Source: Balaenoptera acutorostrata (taxonomy: Eukaryota; Chordata; Mammalia; Artiodactyla; Balaenopteridae). From it: a DNA stretch of 64,000 nt. This document shows, one piece after another, positions 11,631 to 28,300 of the stretch; position 1 is the stretch's first letter; each line of letters starts with the position of its first letter. The stretch spans positions 59,206,405 to 59,270,404 of the forward strand of contig NC_080067.1 of NCBI RefSeq assembly GCF_949987535.1. The letters are read 5' to 3'. The translations under genes were made by a program, and so were the position numbers. The notes beneath the pieces are model-generated. The model ran no database searches and was not told where the DNA came from. It worked only from the letters and a program-made list of their open reading frames with translations.

Positions 11631-13860
11631 TAAGGTTCTTTATGTGTGAACAGAGTTGGTACTGACATGAAGGTAGTGCTGGAAGAGGATTAGTATACAC
11701 TGAACTCAATTCAGATAATATTTTAAAATTGTTAAATGCTTATTTTCTTTGGAAACTGTTAAAAACAAGTCATGATTCTAATTTTTCTGTGGCAATGTAA
11801 AATCTGTATATTTTTAATCTAAAAGAAAAAAAACATGCATTTTGTTATTAACAATGACTTTACTGTTTCATTATTTGTATTTGTCTAGTACTCAAATTCT
11901 TGGCATACATGAAATTTTATGGTTACATCCTATTTGGTTTTGCATTACTCAGCTCATAGATTGTTTTTCCCTCTTTATGTTATTTGCTATTTTGACTTCT
12001 TTTGTAGTAACTGAAAAAAGAATATAAAATTTATGTTACTATTTTTTTCACCAAAAAATACACACACACACGGCAAATCACGTTTTCAATAGTAGTAATA
12101 ACTTGGAACAACACAGTATTCCCAATATTGCCAGTATTATATTCATCCATCAATATAGAATGAATTCTGATCACTGTTTGAAATTTGTAAGAACGATTGA
12201 AATATACCTTAATGGTTAAAAAAATAAAGTAAATCACAGAAAACCTTTCTTTCTGGAACTCTAGTGTTTAAAGTATAAATAGCAATAGGTTTGGCAGTGA
12301 AGATTGTTCTACCAAGAAAAGGGAACAAATGGAGTTTCTAATCAGGAAAAACGAACTTCTTGAAATGGCCAGAAAATGTGAATAAAATTAAGTGTGTTTG
12401 AAATCATTGCAATTTCATAGTGAACAGCCATCTTGTAAAGATACTACCCTTAAAAATGATCATATGCTTATTCAAAACATATTTTCAACAAGAAAATTTA
12501 TTGGAATTTCACTGTTAGTGTATTCTATTTTTGAAATACGTTAATTAATGAACATATGATAGATTTATTTGATCTGAATTTTTAAAAAAATTTTGTTTTG
12601 AAATCAAATTGAGAGGTAAAAGAAAAATGTATATTAATCTAAGGGTTCAATTTGGCTGCCAACAAAAGCATATAAATTCAAATCAAATTTGCCAGCTTAA
12701 TAAGGATGGATAACCTAAAATTTTTAGATTAATTTATTCTCAATTTTATTTGCAGATATGCAGTTAACTGCAAGTGCAATGAAAAGTCAGTCAACTATAA
12801 CTGTAAGATTCTCACAAACATGTAAAAAGAAATCTTAATTAAAAGGAAGTCTTGGGTTTCACTGATATTGAGAATATAACAAAGATTAACTTAGCCAGGG
12901 TTACAGAAGCATACCTGCAGCCAAAAGTAGCTGACTTGGGTACTATGTCTAGGCCTATAAAGATGCCATGAACAGAAGTTGAAATTTTATCAGAATTGTA
13001 GCCAAGTTTAGGAAAGAAGCATCTAGAGTTCTGTTTTACTCTCTCTCTCTTTCTCTCACTGTAATACGCATCTTTGATTTTAGCCTTGATAAGATTTTTG
13101 ACAGGAACTGAAAGAATTTAAAATCTCTCTAATATGTCCATCCTTTTTAGGGCCAGATTCACACAATGCTCCTGGGATAACACTGACAATTTTTCAGAAC
13201 CTTTATAGATAGTGCAAAACTGTGACATGAAGGAAATTCATTGGTCTTGACTACATGGGACTACATTGGACTTACTAGCAGTACCTAAGTAGTTTCTGGA
13301 TATTACTGAAATAGTGGAGGATGTAGCAAATTAATTTTTTTTTAAAGTTGAGTGAATAATATTAATGGTTAATAACATTAGCCACCAATTTTGAATTTAC
13401 ATTTTTTAGATTTGCTTTACCAGAGGCTAAATATTATAGTAATTCTTTATGAAAGATGTATAAGTTATATATATGTATATAAAGTTATATATATATAAAG
13501 TTATATGGTTATGTATGTATATATACTCTTTCTGTTTAAAAAAGTATAAACAATATTCAATTGTTTATCATCTGAAAGAAGTAAAGGTTAATTTAGAAAC
13601 AGAAAAATTATGATCCTGAATAATCTCTAAACAAAGTTGAAAAACTTTTACCCTTTCAGGAGAGGTAAAATTTTGGAAAATAATTCATGCCAATTTGGAA
13701 ATTATTTTTTTTCTGTATTTTACCAGAAGGTGTCCATAAAATTAATATTTATCTCTGAGGATTAGCTTTCTATCAGTAAATTCATATTTGCCTTTTGGGA
13801 GAAAACAAAACACATTTTGGAATTGCCATTTTGGTGGGCTACTTATTTAAAGAAAAAGTT
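11631..13860. other. AT-rich non-coding DNA with an AT microsatellite
   Basis: No gene seen. A short CA run sits at 12060-12072 and an imperfect TA/ATATATG microsatellite at about 13464-13530. 'ctctctctctttctctc' occurs at 13042-13058. The remainder looks like unique or unrecognisably old sequence. Confidence 0.55.
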
Positions 13861-13861
13861 A

Positions 13862-14340
13862 TTCATGCCTCTTGGTTAGGAAGGTAAGGCAGACTTTATT
13901 CAGGCTTATTGTCTCACTATCTTAGTGGGTACAGGGACCACTGCAGTGGGGTTTTGCAGTGAAAGGCAGAGAGGTTAGGCTCAACTCCGAATACCAGAAA
14001 AAGTGGGAGTTTGTAGCCAAGGAACAGGGTTTGGGTCAGTGGATGGAATATTAAGAGGCCACATCAGTGATAAGGGGAAATTCTGGCTAAACTGACCTGA
14101 CAAGATTCTTTCCGAAGGTAGGCCAAGGTGATCAGGAACCTGACTAGAGGATGAGGAACCTGATTAGATATTGAGGGTGATGATTTATTGAGGATGGACA
14201 ATTCTGGTTAAACTGACTTCACAGGATTCTTGCTAAAATTGGCCAGTGCAGAGAGGAACGCAGAAGCTCAAAAGTGAAAGCCTAGTTGAAAAAGAGCTCA
14301 AAGGTGCCTGAGTAGAGTTTGGTCATGGAGAGGATCTTTG
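13862..14340 (-). repeat. Probable solo LTR of an endogenous retrovirus
   Basis: Read on the minus strand, an AATAAA signal lies in 'gcctgaataaagtctgcctt' (+ strand 13891-13910) close to the putative 3' end. This matches an LTR R/U5 arrangement. The body contains two related segments about 121 bp apart ('ttctggctaaactgacctga' at 14081 and 'ttctggttaaactgacttc' at 14202), as in LTR U3 repeats. No gag, pol or env sequence adjoins it. The family is not identified, and the far boundary is a guess. Confidence 0.45.
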
Positions 14341-17300
14341 TCATTTGTTAAATTAATCGAGTCAAATAAGTGCAAGAATTTTACAAAAAATGCAAATGAA
14401 AGCACGGGACTTCAATTGTACCACAGCCACCAAAAGGTTAATGTTATCTATGATCATTTAATTTTAATATTAATTGTAAAGTCCTAATGTTCAAACACAT
14501 TTGGTGTAAAGTATAAACTGAGTTTTAGGGAAAAGGCTATTAAATTTTCCTTTTATTCTGCTTCTTAACCAAGAATTAGCATCATATCACCTGTACCCCT
14601 AGATTAAATGCTTCGATATTTCTTTTTTCCTATGAGAGACCACATTCTATTTATCCAAAATGTTTTGTGCGCCCACCCGCCACCAGCATATTGGAAATTT
14701 ACATTGCACTACATTGTGGTGTCTGCATAGATGCTCAAAAGGATACAGACTGCAGATTGAAATCCCATCTTAACGTTTAACGGGCTTTGGGAGAGGATGC
14801 CTTTTGCCATGTTTATGAAGGAATACCTGAGGTTTCTATTTTCTTCAGCTTTGACTGATTGCATCTCTTTCTCATACATAGTTAATTCAAATTATTTTTG
14901 CCTCTTCAGTATATAATATGAACCCAAAAGTTGCACTACATCCTTATACTGTTTGCAAACTCTCTAAGTGATTCTTGCCAGGAGCCAGCACTCAAGAGGA
15001 AAGTTAATATTCTAGGATATTCAAATAGCTCGATTTGATTTCATTTTCAAAGGAAGCTTCGTCAAATTAAAGGTATAAGAGAGGCGCATCTCAAAATTTT
15101 TTAAAAATTAATTTGTATGTTTGATTCTTTGTTGTCTTTTCTCTGTTTAGGCAAACTGAGATACCTATATAATATTTAAATATTTTAAATTTAAAAAAAC
15201 TCTTGCATTTTTTTAGAACATTTTCTGACCATATACATATATAAGATCTCAGTCTCTGAGCACGCAATGATATTTACATAGGAATAAAGCCTAGATGAAA
15301 TTATATTGCCTGGAACTGACCACTTATTTCTTTTCTCCAGGCTTGAGAAAGGATATCACAAATAATCTCTGTGATTTGACCAGTACAACCTATATGGTTT
15401 CTGAAAAGTATCTGAAGTGAACTAGTCTATACTTAGTTCACAGAGGCAGGCAAATCTTTATGTTATGCTTCAGGTATATATGAAATGAAACTCATGTTAC
15501 AACTGGAGGATATAGCAGAGTAGAGTGGAAAAAAAGTGGCTAGTTTTCGACTTTAAAAACTTTATCCATGACACAGAGGGAAAGTTCAGAATGTCTGTGG
15601 GAGCTCTTTCTACCTGCTGATGATATAAACGTATTGAAAAAAAACAATCCATACTCCTTTCAAATGATGAATGGCACATGACTCTGAGACAATTAGGTGA
15701 AAAGTTATACAGCAGTCGTTTTCAAATGGAGTAACGGATTTTTTTTCTCCCCTCCAAGAGGTTTCTTTTTGTGCAGTATTGTCTTTTAAATGGGAAAGGG
15801 TTAGATATATTAAGATTTTAAGGTAGCTAACATGGATAGGCAAAATATGAAAATTTAGCTTCAAACTGAAATTGGTATAAGCAAATAAAAACATAAATGT
15901 GAGGATGGAGGAGAGCCAGGAATAAGGCTAAGAGTGCACACCGTAATATTCTACCCATCTAGTGAGAGTAGGGGAGATGCATGACTCTGCCTTTCCGCAT
16001 TTGCTTATTACCATAGCAACTATCTATACTTGACTAGTATAGAGAGACCCATGGATTCTTAGCACTGATATTTTTTCACTTCCTACTGTATTGTAAATTG
16101 GTTTATTTTTCAGTCCATCTATTTGAGTTCATGTGGTAGGTTACATAGTTCTTTTTCTGTGCTTCATGGCACCTTTTGGTTTGTACAAGCCTTGGGTGAG
16201 AACCAGAGGGGCAGCTGCTCATATGCTGGGGAAGGAAATTCAGTGATTCATGAACATACACAGGAAAGAGTGAGGACAGTGTCTGTTCTCAAAGACAGTG
16301 CACAAGCTTCCACTCTCAGTGATGCAGAAATTTGAATGTGAAACAGGTTCTCCTCTTGGCATTTTGCCAGAAACTTCTAGTTTTGTTGGAGACCATAAGG
16401 AAAACACTATACAGATTCACACGCTTTATATGGGAAGTTAAAGTGATGGCGTATCTTACTATGTGTGTTGGCGTTTTCTTTTTAAATCTAATCAACATAA
16501 GAACCAATCTTAGGTCCATTGCCAAAACATTATTTTTAAAACAGCCTTTTATTGTTTTTTAATTAATAAAATAAATACATGTGCATCAATATAGCCATGC
16601 AAGAAGAAAAGGAAAAGAACCAATAGTCCAATTTCTCATTCCCTCTTAAAAATATATATATATATATTTATATATATAACTATTTATACATAATAAGCAT
16701 GTAAAATGTAAACTTTTTAGTCAACCATATAGGGTAGACACATTTCCATCAGGAATGGCTCTTGTTTCATCAACATTCTGTTCTTCTTCTTTCCCTCAAA
16801 TAATGATAAACAGAAGAGAAGAATCTGGGAAACTGGATTGCCATAATAATTTAATTTCTTTAGAATAATTTAATTTCTAAAGAAGAAAAGTATTGATTTT
16901 ACTATTTACAGCATTTCAAAAGTTTTCTAAGGGGTTAAAAAAAGGAGTACATAAGAGACAAGTATATATTAAAAACTGGCTTGTATAAAATGATTCAATA
17001 ATATCTGTTACCCTGGATGGAGAGATGTTAATTGGCAAGAGCTATAGACATGGTGTGGAAGTGAGAGTATATTGTAACAAATTAAAATGTGTTGATGGAT
17101 TAAAAGAAAACTCATGCCAACATATTTTTTCTATGATAGCCATAAGAGCTAACAGAGTTTGGGGGCATCCCCCAAGAAGGACTTTGAAAAGCACAATGAG
17201 CATTGTCTAATGTGTGTCCCAGGTCTGCAGGTCCATCCTGTATAACTAACGCCCTGAACTCCAATCAATTGTAACAGAAAACAAAATGTTAGAAGCAGAT

Positions 17301-18018
17301 AAACTGTAGAAAAAGGTGAAGGTGTACTTATTTGTGTACCAAATCCCAGAATTTGGAAAAAATATATTGGCGTAGGACAGTAACACAGCAATTTATGTAA
17401 AATGTGTGAGAAATGGTTTTGACTCACCTCTCAAAAAAGTGTTCCTTGAAATTAATGAACTTGGGATGTGATGCTAACGATGTGCCTATAATCATGTTTA
17501 CATTTTATGGTGTTCATCACGTAAGGTCCTACACATCCACTGCTGTGGGATGCACACCCCATGCTGACTTACCTTTCCTGCATCCCTCTCTGGTGGCTAC
17601 ACAGAGAAGGACCTCAGAGTGTGCTCAGTGTCTTCTTGCCTGGTAGTGCTCTTTACTCTGTTTAAGCCACCATCTCCCTCCTCTCGTTGCTGTTTGCTGC
17701 TATCTTTCTGTTCAGCTCTCCTTCATTCAACAACATGTGGACTGAGCACTAGCCTCACAGTCTTTCTCCTGTTACCATTTTCTGGCTCTTTTAATATCAC
17801 CATCTTCAACATTCAATGGACGTTGCTTTTTCGTTTCTTAATCTTCTAAAGTTTCGATTTTTTAACTTATCTATTTTAGATACACACTCAAATGGTCATA
17901 TACTGGGATTTTCAACTGCCATTGCCTTCGGAGTCATGACTTAGAACATCTTACTTCTCAAAAATAACTTGCTCAGTGTTACTTACTCCCCTCCCTTTCC
18001 CCATTCACATAAACCAGT

Positions 18019-18020
<2 letters not shown>
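14341..18020. other. Non-coding DNA, no gene recognised
   Basis: AT-rich. Notable pieces are a near-tandem repeat of 'aataatttaatttct' at 16845-16882 and an AT microsatellite at 16651-16678. From about 17580 the + strand becomes pyrimidine-rich, in a way suggestive of a very old L2 body. Open frames of 60-94 codons here show no protein-like features. Confidence 0.5.

Positions 18021-18056
<36 letters not shown>
18021..18056. repeat. (CA)n microsatellite
   Basis: About 17 uninterrupted CA dinucleotides. Likely polymorphic in length. It produces spurious His/Thr-repeat open frames on the + strand and Val/Cys-repeat frames on the minus strand. Confidence 0.97.
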
Positions 18057-18063
<7 letters not shown>

Positions 18064-18559
18064 TTTACTTTCCCTTGTGCTTCTGGTTCTCCTCCCATTT
18101 TCCTACTTCCCAAAGTTTTGCAACGATCTGTCTTCTCACCCTGCTTCCATTTCCTCCCATTCATTCTTCACTCTCTTCAATATGTCTTCTACGTCTATGC
18201 CAGTGGTAGAACAATAATAAATATCACTAACGCCTTTCAATTTGAAAATCCAGTGGACATCTTTCTGGCTTTATCCTACTCAGTCTCTCAGTAGCATTTA
18301 AAACTCCTAGCAACTCCTTCTTATTAAGAAACTGTTCTTGTTGACTTCCAAGACACTGTATATTCTTCATTTTCCCACTACTGTTGGTTTTCTCTTTTTA
18401 GATGATCTCATCCATTTCCGTGAATTTAGTTGCATTTCTCTGACAGTGATTCCAATATTTACATGCCTGTCCTTGTTCTCTTCAAAATCCAAGTTCTATT
18501 GTCATAGATATTGCTACCCTTTGACCTCTCTAACTCTCTCATGGCATCTCATGTATGTA

Positions 18560-19215
18560 TGTATGAAATAGAACTTTTGATTTCCTCCTCACAGTGCCAT
18601 AATGCTTACCCAGTCTTACCTGTTTGATGAATGACGTCACCTTTTGCCTAGCTGCTCAACCTCCAACTCACATCCAATCAATCACTTAATCCTTTCATTA
18701 AGTCTTCTAAATATGTCTGAATCTGCTGCCTTATATTGATATGTTTTTCCAGTACTTGATCGGTGACACGTAAGCTCTCTTAGTATTAAAGCTTCCCATC
18801 AGATCTTCCTGCCTACATTCTTGCACCCTTCTAATCCAGGGGTCAGCAAACGTTTCTTATAAAAGAACAGAAAATAAATATTTTAGGCCGTGTCAACCAA
18901 ACAGTCTGTCTGTTGCCACTACTCAGCTGTGCCATTGTAGTGTGAAAGAAGACATAGACAATATATAAAAGAATGGATATGGTTGTGTTCTAATAAAACT
19001 TTATTTATAAAAGAAATGGTGAGCCTCTGCCGTGCTACAGCTAGAGGGAATATTCTAAATGCAAATGTTATGTCACTCCCCTGTGGAACACCTGCCTTCA
19101 ATGACTTCTTAATACATTTAAAATAAAATCCAAACTTTTTATGCAGCTGTCAAGGCACTGCATGGCTTGGCCCTTTCTTACCATTCCTATTGTATCTGAG
19201 GTCACATCCTCCAAA
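18560..19215 (+). repeat. L2 LINE fragment interrupted by a hAT element
   Basis: The left part (about 18600-18835) includes 'ctttcattaagtcttctaaa' and 'cttcctgcctacattcttgc'. The right part (about 19070-19215) includes 'gtcactcccctgtgg' and 'aataaaatccaaactttt', then 'aaggcactgcatggcttggc'. These are consecutive parts of the L2 3' region on the + strand. The intervening segment is a DNA transposon. Confidence 0.65.
18836..19060. repeat. hAT-type DNA transposon remnant nested in L2
   Basis: It begins 'caggggtcagcaaacg' and continues 'aataaatattttaggccgtg', 'tgttgccactactcagctgt', 'taataaaactttatttataa'. This is a common non-autonomous mammalian hAT family that starts with the CAGGGGTC terminal inverted repeat. 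The opposite terminus has decayed. It lies between contiguous pieces of L2, so it inserted after the L2. Confidence 0.65.
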
Positions 19216-19934
19216 ATCATCATTTTCATTTAAGCTTCTTAAGCATGAACAATGTTCAGGATCAGCTATGTAATTGTCAAGGCCTAGTGAAGAACTAAAA
19301 TGCAGGGCCCTCATTCAAAAATTAAGATTAAAAAATGGAGCTCTGGAAAGTGGATTCAGGTCCATTAGATTTCTTCTCTCCAACATGAGCTTGTAGATAT
19401 TTTATACTACTTACTGAGAATATATGCTATGGGTGCCAGACCCATAAATAATCTTTGGTATTTTGCTATCCAACATTTATTCACTGGAATTTTATTGTTG
19501 TTCTAACATAAGATTGAGACTTTTGGGTTACTCATGAAAAACAAATTAGTAGAGGAAAGCACAATAGGATATTTTGTAGCTCTATGGGTTTTTTAAAAGT
19601 ATGAGTCATCCAGATTAATTCTAAAATTTAAATTTATTACCATCAAAACCAACCCCATTAAACCCCAATGAAGCATTGAGTTGGCATTTTGGCTGATCTT
19701 ATTTGTTAATTTGGATCTGCTACTAAATGCTACTATTAGAATGATATAATCTTAAATACAAAAAAAAATTATTTAAGTAAACTTGAAGGATATGCTTTCT
19801 CTGAAAGATTTCTTCAGACATAAGCCTCTAATTGATTTTTGCGACCAATCTACTTACTGCTTTTAAAGTATTTATAACTACATTTTTCTTATTTTTGGAA
19901 ATTAGTATATAAGAGAGAGCTATTTCTGGGTTTA
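19216..19934. other. Non-coding DNA, no gene recognised
   Basis: AT-rich, no recognised repeat or gene. Confidence 0.5.
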
Positions 19935-20010
19935 GGACAGCTGGATTTGAATTCTGCTACTTACTAGCTGTCACCATGGCCAAGTAATTTAGCTTCTGAA
20001 AATTTCAGTT
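19935..20010 (+). repeat. MIR SINE fragment
   Basis: 'agctggatttgaattctgct', 'acttactagctgtcaccatg' and 'gccaagtaatttagcttctg' follow the MIR core in order. Confidence 0.75.
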
Positions 20011-20959
20011 TTCCATGTGGAACCGCCCTGGAAATCCTATACATATAATCTCTTGACATGTATAAATGATATTGCTATTGTTGATGATGGCATCATGTCT
20101 AATGATTTTGTAAGACTCCAGAAATATGGCTGAAAAGTTTCACTGCTTTTGGTTCAATGTGACATTTTAATTTTGTAGGTATTTTTTCTAATTATGGGGT
20201 TTTATTCCTTTTTATTTTTTCTTTATTGCTTTTTGTATTCTGTCCGTGATATACCCTTTGTCATATTCTGTACTGCCAGTTTGGAAATATCTCAGTTTAT
20301 CATTATATAGATTCATCCAGACTTCGATGATAGCTATTTTGTTGGATGGGGCAATTCCAGTGATTTGTTACATGTTGCATAGGAAGAGATAACCTGGAGA
20401 CACATATTTGTTAACTTACTGATAGAGCTTGCAGTTGCAGGTGGTGGTTTACACAATTTAACATCATTTTCAACTCTCTGGTTGAGAATATTTTAAAGCA
20501 TTTCCTTGATATGAGTGAGTTCTACACAGTTTATTCCCTTATGTTTAACTTTTTTACAACCTGGTTGGACTTCACTTAATAGAAGTGTTCTGATAAGCCT
20601 ACTTTGTTGACAATTTTTAACTCCATTTAGATTTCATACTGCATTGCTTTGTTTTTATTAATTGACTAATAGGCAATTTCTGTTATTTAAAGTACTGAAA
20701 TGAATTCCTAATTCCCAAACTATATATTTCTCTTTTCTTCTTTAAAAAAAGAATCATAGGATAAAAATTTCAAAATTATACTATTTTCTTGCTAATTTTC
20801 TATATTTCTAAATCAGCACATGAAACTAAATTGGTGAGTTGAAAGAGGATTTTCTGTTAAATTCTTTTAAGATAAAATTTAAAAAATATATACACACAAT
20901 TTGTGTGTGCGTGTGTGTATATATATGTATATATACCATTTGCTTAGAAGAGAGATAAA
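20011..20959. other. AT-rich non-coding DNA
   Basis: No gene. An imperfect (TA)n/(GT)n microsatellite runs at about 20884-20936. Confidence 0.5.
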
Positions 20960-21222
20960 AGGTGCCTTTATCATTTTCTTATGTGACTTCAATAGTAAAT
21001 AATGTATACTCTGTGACTGTATAACTACTACTATTCCATAAATTCCAAGAAAGTTAGCAAAGATTCACATGGAAATTCATATATAAAGATGTTCATTAGA
21101 ATATTATTTACAATAGAGGTAAACTGGAAACAAAAATTAATAAGCCATATTGGGGGAATGATTAAATTATGGAACAGCTATATACCTTAATGTGATATTA
21201 CCATTAAAACATGTATTCATTG
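20960..21222 (+). repeat. Ancient L1 (L1M-type) 3' region, left part
   Basis: 'aagatgttcattagaatatt' followed by 'atttacaatagaggtaaact' and 'taaattatggaacagctata' is a diverged version of the L1 ORF2 C-terminus/3' UTR. It resumes after the full-length L1 at 27103, so the younger L1 landed inside this older L1 in the same orientation. Confidence 0.65.
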
Positions 21223-22113
21223 GAGATTAACCAAGATGGCGGAGTAGAAGGGCGTGCTCTCACTCCCTCTTGTGAGAACACCAGAATCACAACTAGCTGC
21301 TGGACAATCATCAACAGGAAGACACTGGAACTCACCAAAAAAGATATCCCACATCCAAAGACAAAGGAGAAGCCACAATGAGACTTCTCATGGGTAGAGG
21401 GTCGCAATCAGAGTAAAATCAAATCCCATAACTGCTGGGTGGGTGACTCACAGACTGGCGAACACTTATACCACAGAAGTCCACCCACTGGAGTGAAGGT
21501 TCTGAGCCCCACCTCAGGCTTCCCAACCTGGGGGTCCGGCAAAGGGAGGAGGAATTCCTAGAGAATCAGACTTTGAAGCCCAGTGGGAATTGATTGCAGG
21601 ACTTTGACAGGACTGGGGGAAACAGCGACCCCACTCTTGGAGGGCGCACACAAAATAGTGTGCGCATCGGGACTCAGGGGAAGGAGCAGTGACCCTGGGG
21701 GAGACTGAACCAGACTACCTGCTAGTGTTGGAAGGTCTCCTGCAGAGGCAAGGGGTGGCTCTGTTTCACCATGGGGACAAGGACACCGGCAGCAGAAGTT
21801 CTGGGAAGTACTCCTTGGCGTGAGCCCTCCCAGAGTCTGTCATGAGCCCCACCAAAGAGCCCAGGTAGACTCCAGTGTTGTGTTGCCTCAAACAAAACAA
21901 CCAACAGGGAGGGAACCCAGCCTCACCCATCAACAGTCAAGAAGTTTTACTGAGCTCTGACCACCACAGCAACAGTCAGCTCTACCCATCACCAGAGCCT
22001 CCCATCAAGCCTCTTAGATAGCCTCAAACACCAGAGGGCAGACACAGAAGCAAGAAAAACTACAATCCTGCAGCCTGTGGGAAAAAAACCACATTCACAG
22101 AAAGATAGGCAAG
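21223..22113 (+). promoter_or_regulatory. L1 5' UTR / internal promoter with YY1-type motif
   Basis: The element starts 'gagattaaccaagatggcgg'. The AAGATGGC core at 21233-21240 matches the YY1 site near the 5' end of mammalian L1s, which sets the transcription start. The 5' UTR is moderately GC-rich and lacks the roughly 20-bp 'aaacttacacaag' segment that the related L1 has near 47474-47493, so a small internal deletion is likely around 22000. Confidence 0.75.
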
Positions 22114-23019
22114 ATGAAAAGGCAGAGGGCTATATACCAGATGAAGGAACAAGATAAAACCCCAGAAAAACAACTAAATGAAGTGGAGATAGGCAAACTT
22201 CCAGAAAAAGAATTCAGAATAATGATAGCGAAGATGATCCAGGACCTCGGAATAAGACTGGAGGCAAAGATCAAGAAGATGCAAGAAATGTTTAACAAAG
22301 ACCTAGAAGAATTAAAGAACAAACAAGCAGAGATGAACAATACAATAACTTAAATGAAAACTACACTAGAAGGAATCAATAGCAGAATAACTGAGGCAGA
22401 AGAACGGATAAGTGACCTGGAAGACAGAATGGTGGAATTCACTGCTGTGGAACAGAATAAAGAAAAATGAATGAAAAGAAATGAAGACAGCCTAAGAGAC
22501 CTCTGGGACAACATTAAATGCAACAACATTCACATTATAGGGGTCCCAGAAGGAGAAGAGAGAGAGAAAGGACCAGAGAAAATATTTGAAGATATTATAG
22601 TCGAAAACTTCCCTAACATGGGAAAGGAAATAGCCACCCAAGTCCAGGAAGCGCAGAGAGTCCCATACAGGAAAAACCCAAGGAGAAACACGCCAAGACA
22701 CATAGTAATCAAAGTGGCAAAAATTAAAGACAAAGAGAAATTATTGAAAGCAGCAAGGGAAAAACAACAAATAACATACAAGGGAACTCCCATAAGGTTA
22801 ACAGCTGATTTCTCAGCAGAAACTCTACAAGCCAGAAGGGAGTGGCGTGATATACTTAAAGTGATGAAAGGGAAGAACTTACAACCAAGATTACTCTACC
22901 CGGCAAGGATCTCATTTAGAATTGATGGAGAAATCAAAAGCTTTACAGACAAGCAAAAGCTATGAGAATTCAGCACCACCAAACCAGCTCTACAACAAAT
23001 GCTAAAGGAATTTCTTTAA
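22114..23019 (+). pseudogene. L1 ORF1 remnant (RNA-binding chaperone)
   Basis: The reading frame spans 302 codons from MKRQRAIYQMKEQ to LQQMLKEFL. The N-terminal half is rich in Glu, Lys and Leu (coiled-coil trimer region), followed by the RRM-like segment ('NIHIIGVPEGEE') and the C-terminal domain ('[16 protein letters not shown]'). Three in-frame stops break it: TAA at 22351-22353, TGA at 22468-22470 and TGA at 22963-22965. Each fits a single substitution from the related copies. In a living element ORF1p coats L1 RNA as a trimer. Confidence 0.93.
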
Positions 23020-23077
23020 GTGGGAAACACAAGAGAAGAAAAGGACCTACAAAAACAAACACAAAACAATTAAGAAA

Positions 23078-26888
<3,811 letters not shown>

Positions 26889-27102
26889 AAAAATGGTACA
26901 GGTGAGCTGGTTTTCAGGGCAGAAGTTGAGACACAGATGTAGAGAACCAACGTATGGACACCAAGGGGGGAAAACCGCGGTGGGTTGAGGATGGTGGTGT
27001 GCTGAATTGGGCGCTTGGGATTGACATGTATACACTGATGTGTATAAAATTGATGACTGATTTTAAAAAAATAAAATGAAATACAATATTAAAACAAACA
27101 AA
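26889..27102 (+). other. L1 3' UTR and A-rich tail
   Basis: The 3' UTR contains 'gacatgtatacactgatgtg' and ends in 'ttttaaaaaaataaaatgaa' plus an A-rich tract that abuts the TSD. The tail is interrupted by non-A bases, consistent with age. Confidence 0.85.
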
Positions 27103-27380
27103 AAAACATGTATTCATTGACATGTATTCATGTCATAGTTGCACATGTTTAGAATATAGTATAAAGTCTATAAGAATATTAAATTTTTATATTCAGGATG
27201 ATTCAAGTATGGAAAAATATGATGTATATGAGAAACTGGACGGAAATAAAACAAAATGCTAGTAATGGCTACCATCAGAAAGTAAAACAGATGATTTTAC
27301 ATTTTTTATTATATTTTCCCCTGCTTTCTCAGTTTCTATAATGAATATGTAAGAGTGTAAAATAGGACAATTATCATTAG
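27103..27380 (+). repeat. Ancient L1 (L1M-type) 3' region, right part
   Basis: Continuation of the old L1 split by the younger insertion. It includes 'tgctagtaatggctaccatc' and 'ttttattatattttcccctg', typical of L1M 3' UTR tails. Confidence 0.55.
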
Positions 27381-28164
27381 GTAAAATGCAATATATATTC
27401 AGAATAGTTTTATTTTTTCTTTTGTATGTTATGATACTTTTACCTTTTCAAAGATTTAAAAATTCTTACATCTCAGGGTTATAATTAGGTATAAAAGGAG
27501 CTATTATTGTTTTTCTATTATCCTGCCTTATTATGTCATAAACATATATCATAGAGAAGCAGTGCATACTGAGACCAAAAGAATTGGCAATTTGGGACTA
27601 CAGTATAGAGTAGTAAGTGACTAAGCAAGTCACCATGTTTCTCCGTATAGAGTCACACATAGTGACTGGAATGGTTTTGCGTTGCCTTCCAAATATAGTT
27701 GTGTGTATAGTACACGGATTGTGCTTTAGTCATCTTAAACAAAACCTACACTTAGCAATACTACAGTACCAATAGTAGCTGGCATTGGGAGAATGGAAAG
27801 TTACATATTTGCTCATTTAGTCATTCATTCTTCTATGAAACGTGTTGATAATCCTCAGCTCTAGCTATTGTGTTGCCAGCTGGAAGAGCAGAGTTCTTAT
27901 TTCTTCTGACTACACTGGATTTTAGATTTTGCTAATCTATCAAAATACTCCTCCTTGCTCTATTTTCCTCCTAGTCCATATGTAATTTATAGAGTAGATG
28001 TTACTGTCATAGTTGCACTTTTAAAACATATAAGATAAAATGGATAGCCACTTTAAGGATGATGGGTTTTTTTGTAGTTAAATTTCTTATTAAAGGTGTT
28101 TTAAAAACAGGCTCCATGTGACCTGGGAAATATAATCTTTAGAGACAAGCCACTATTTTTTACC
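27381..28164. other. Non-coding DNA, no gene recognised
   Basis: AT-rich, no recognised feature. Confidence 0.5.
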
Positions 28165-28300
28165 AAATTTCACTCATTTATTAAAATTTATTGAGAATAT
28201 GTTACATGTCTGGCACTATCACAGATGCTGAATTGTGTGCAAAATAAAAGTTACTTCACTGCTCAAGGGGCTTTATAGTTTAATGGGAGAATGGAATGGA
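28165..28300 (-). repeat. L2 LINE 3' fragment
   Basis: 'ttattaaaatttattgagaa', 'gtctggcactatcacagatg', 'caaggggctttatagtttaa' is the L2 3' end in reverse complement. Confidence 0.7.

Noticed and set aside
17969..18217. His/Thr-repeat open frames
   Set aside because: Produced by the (CA)n microsatellite.
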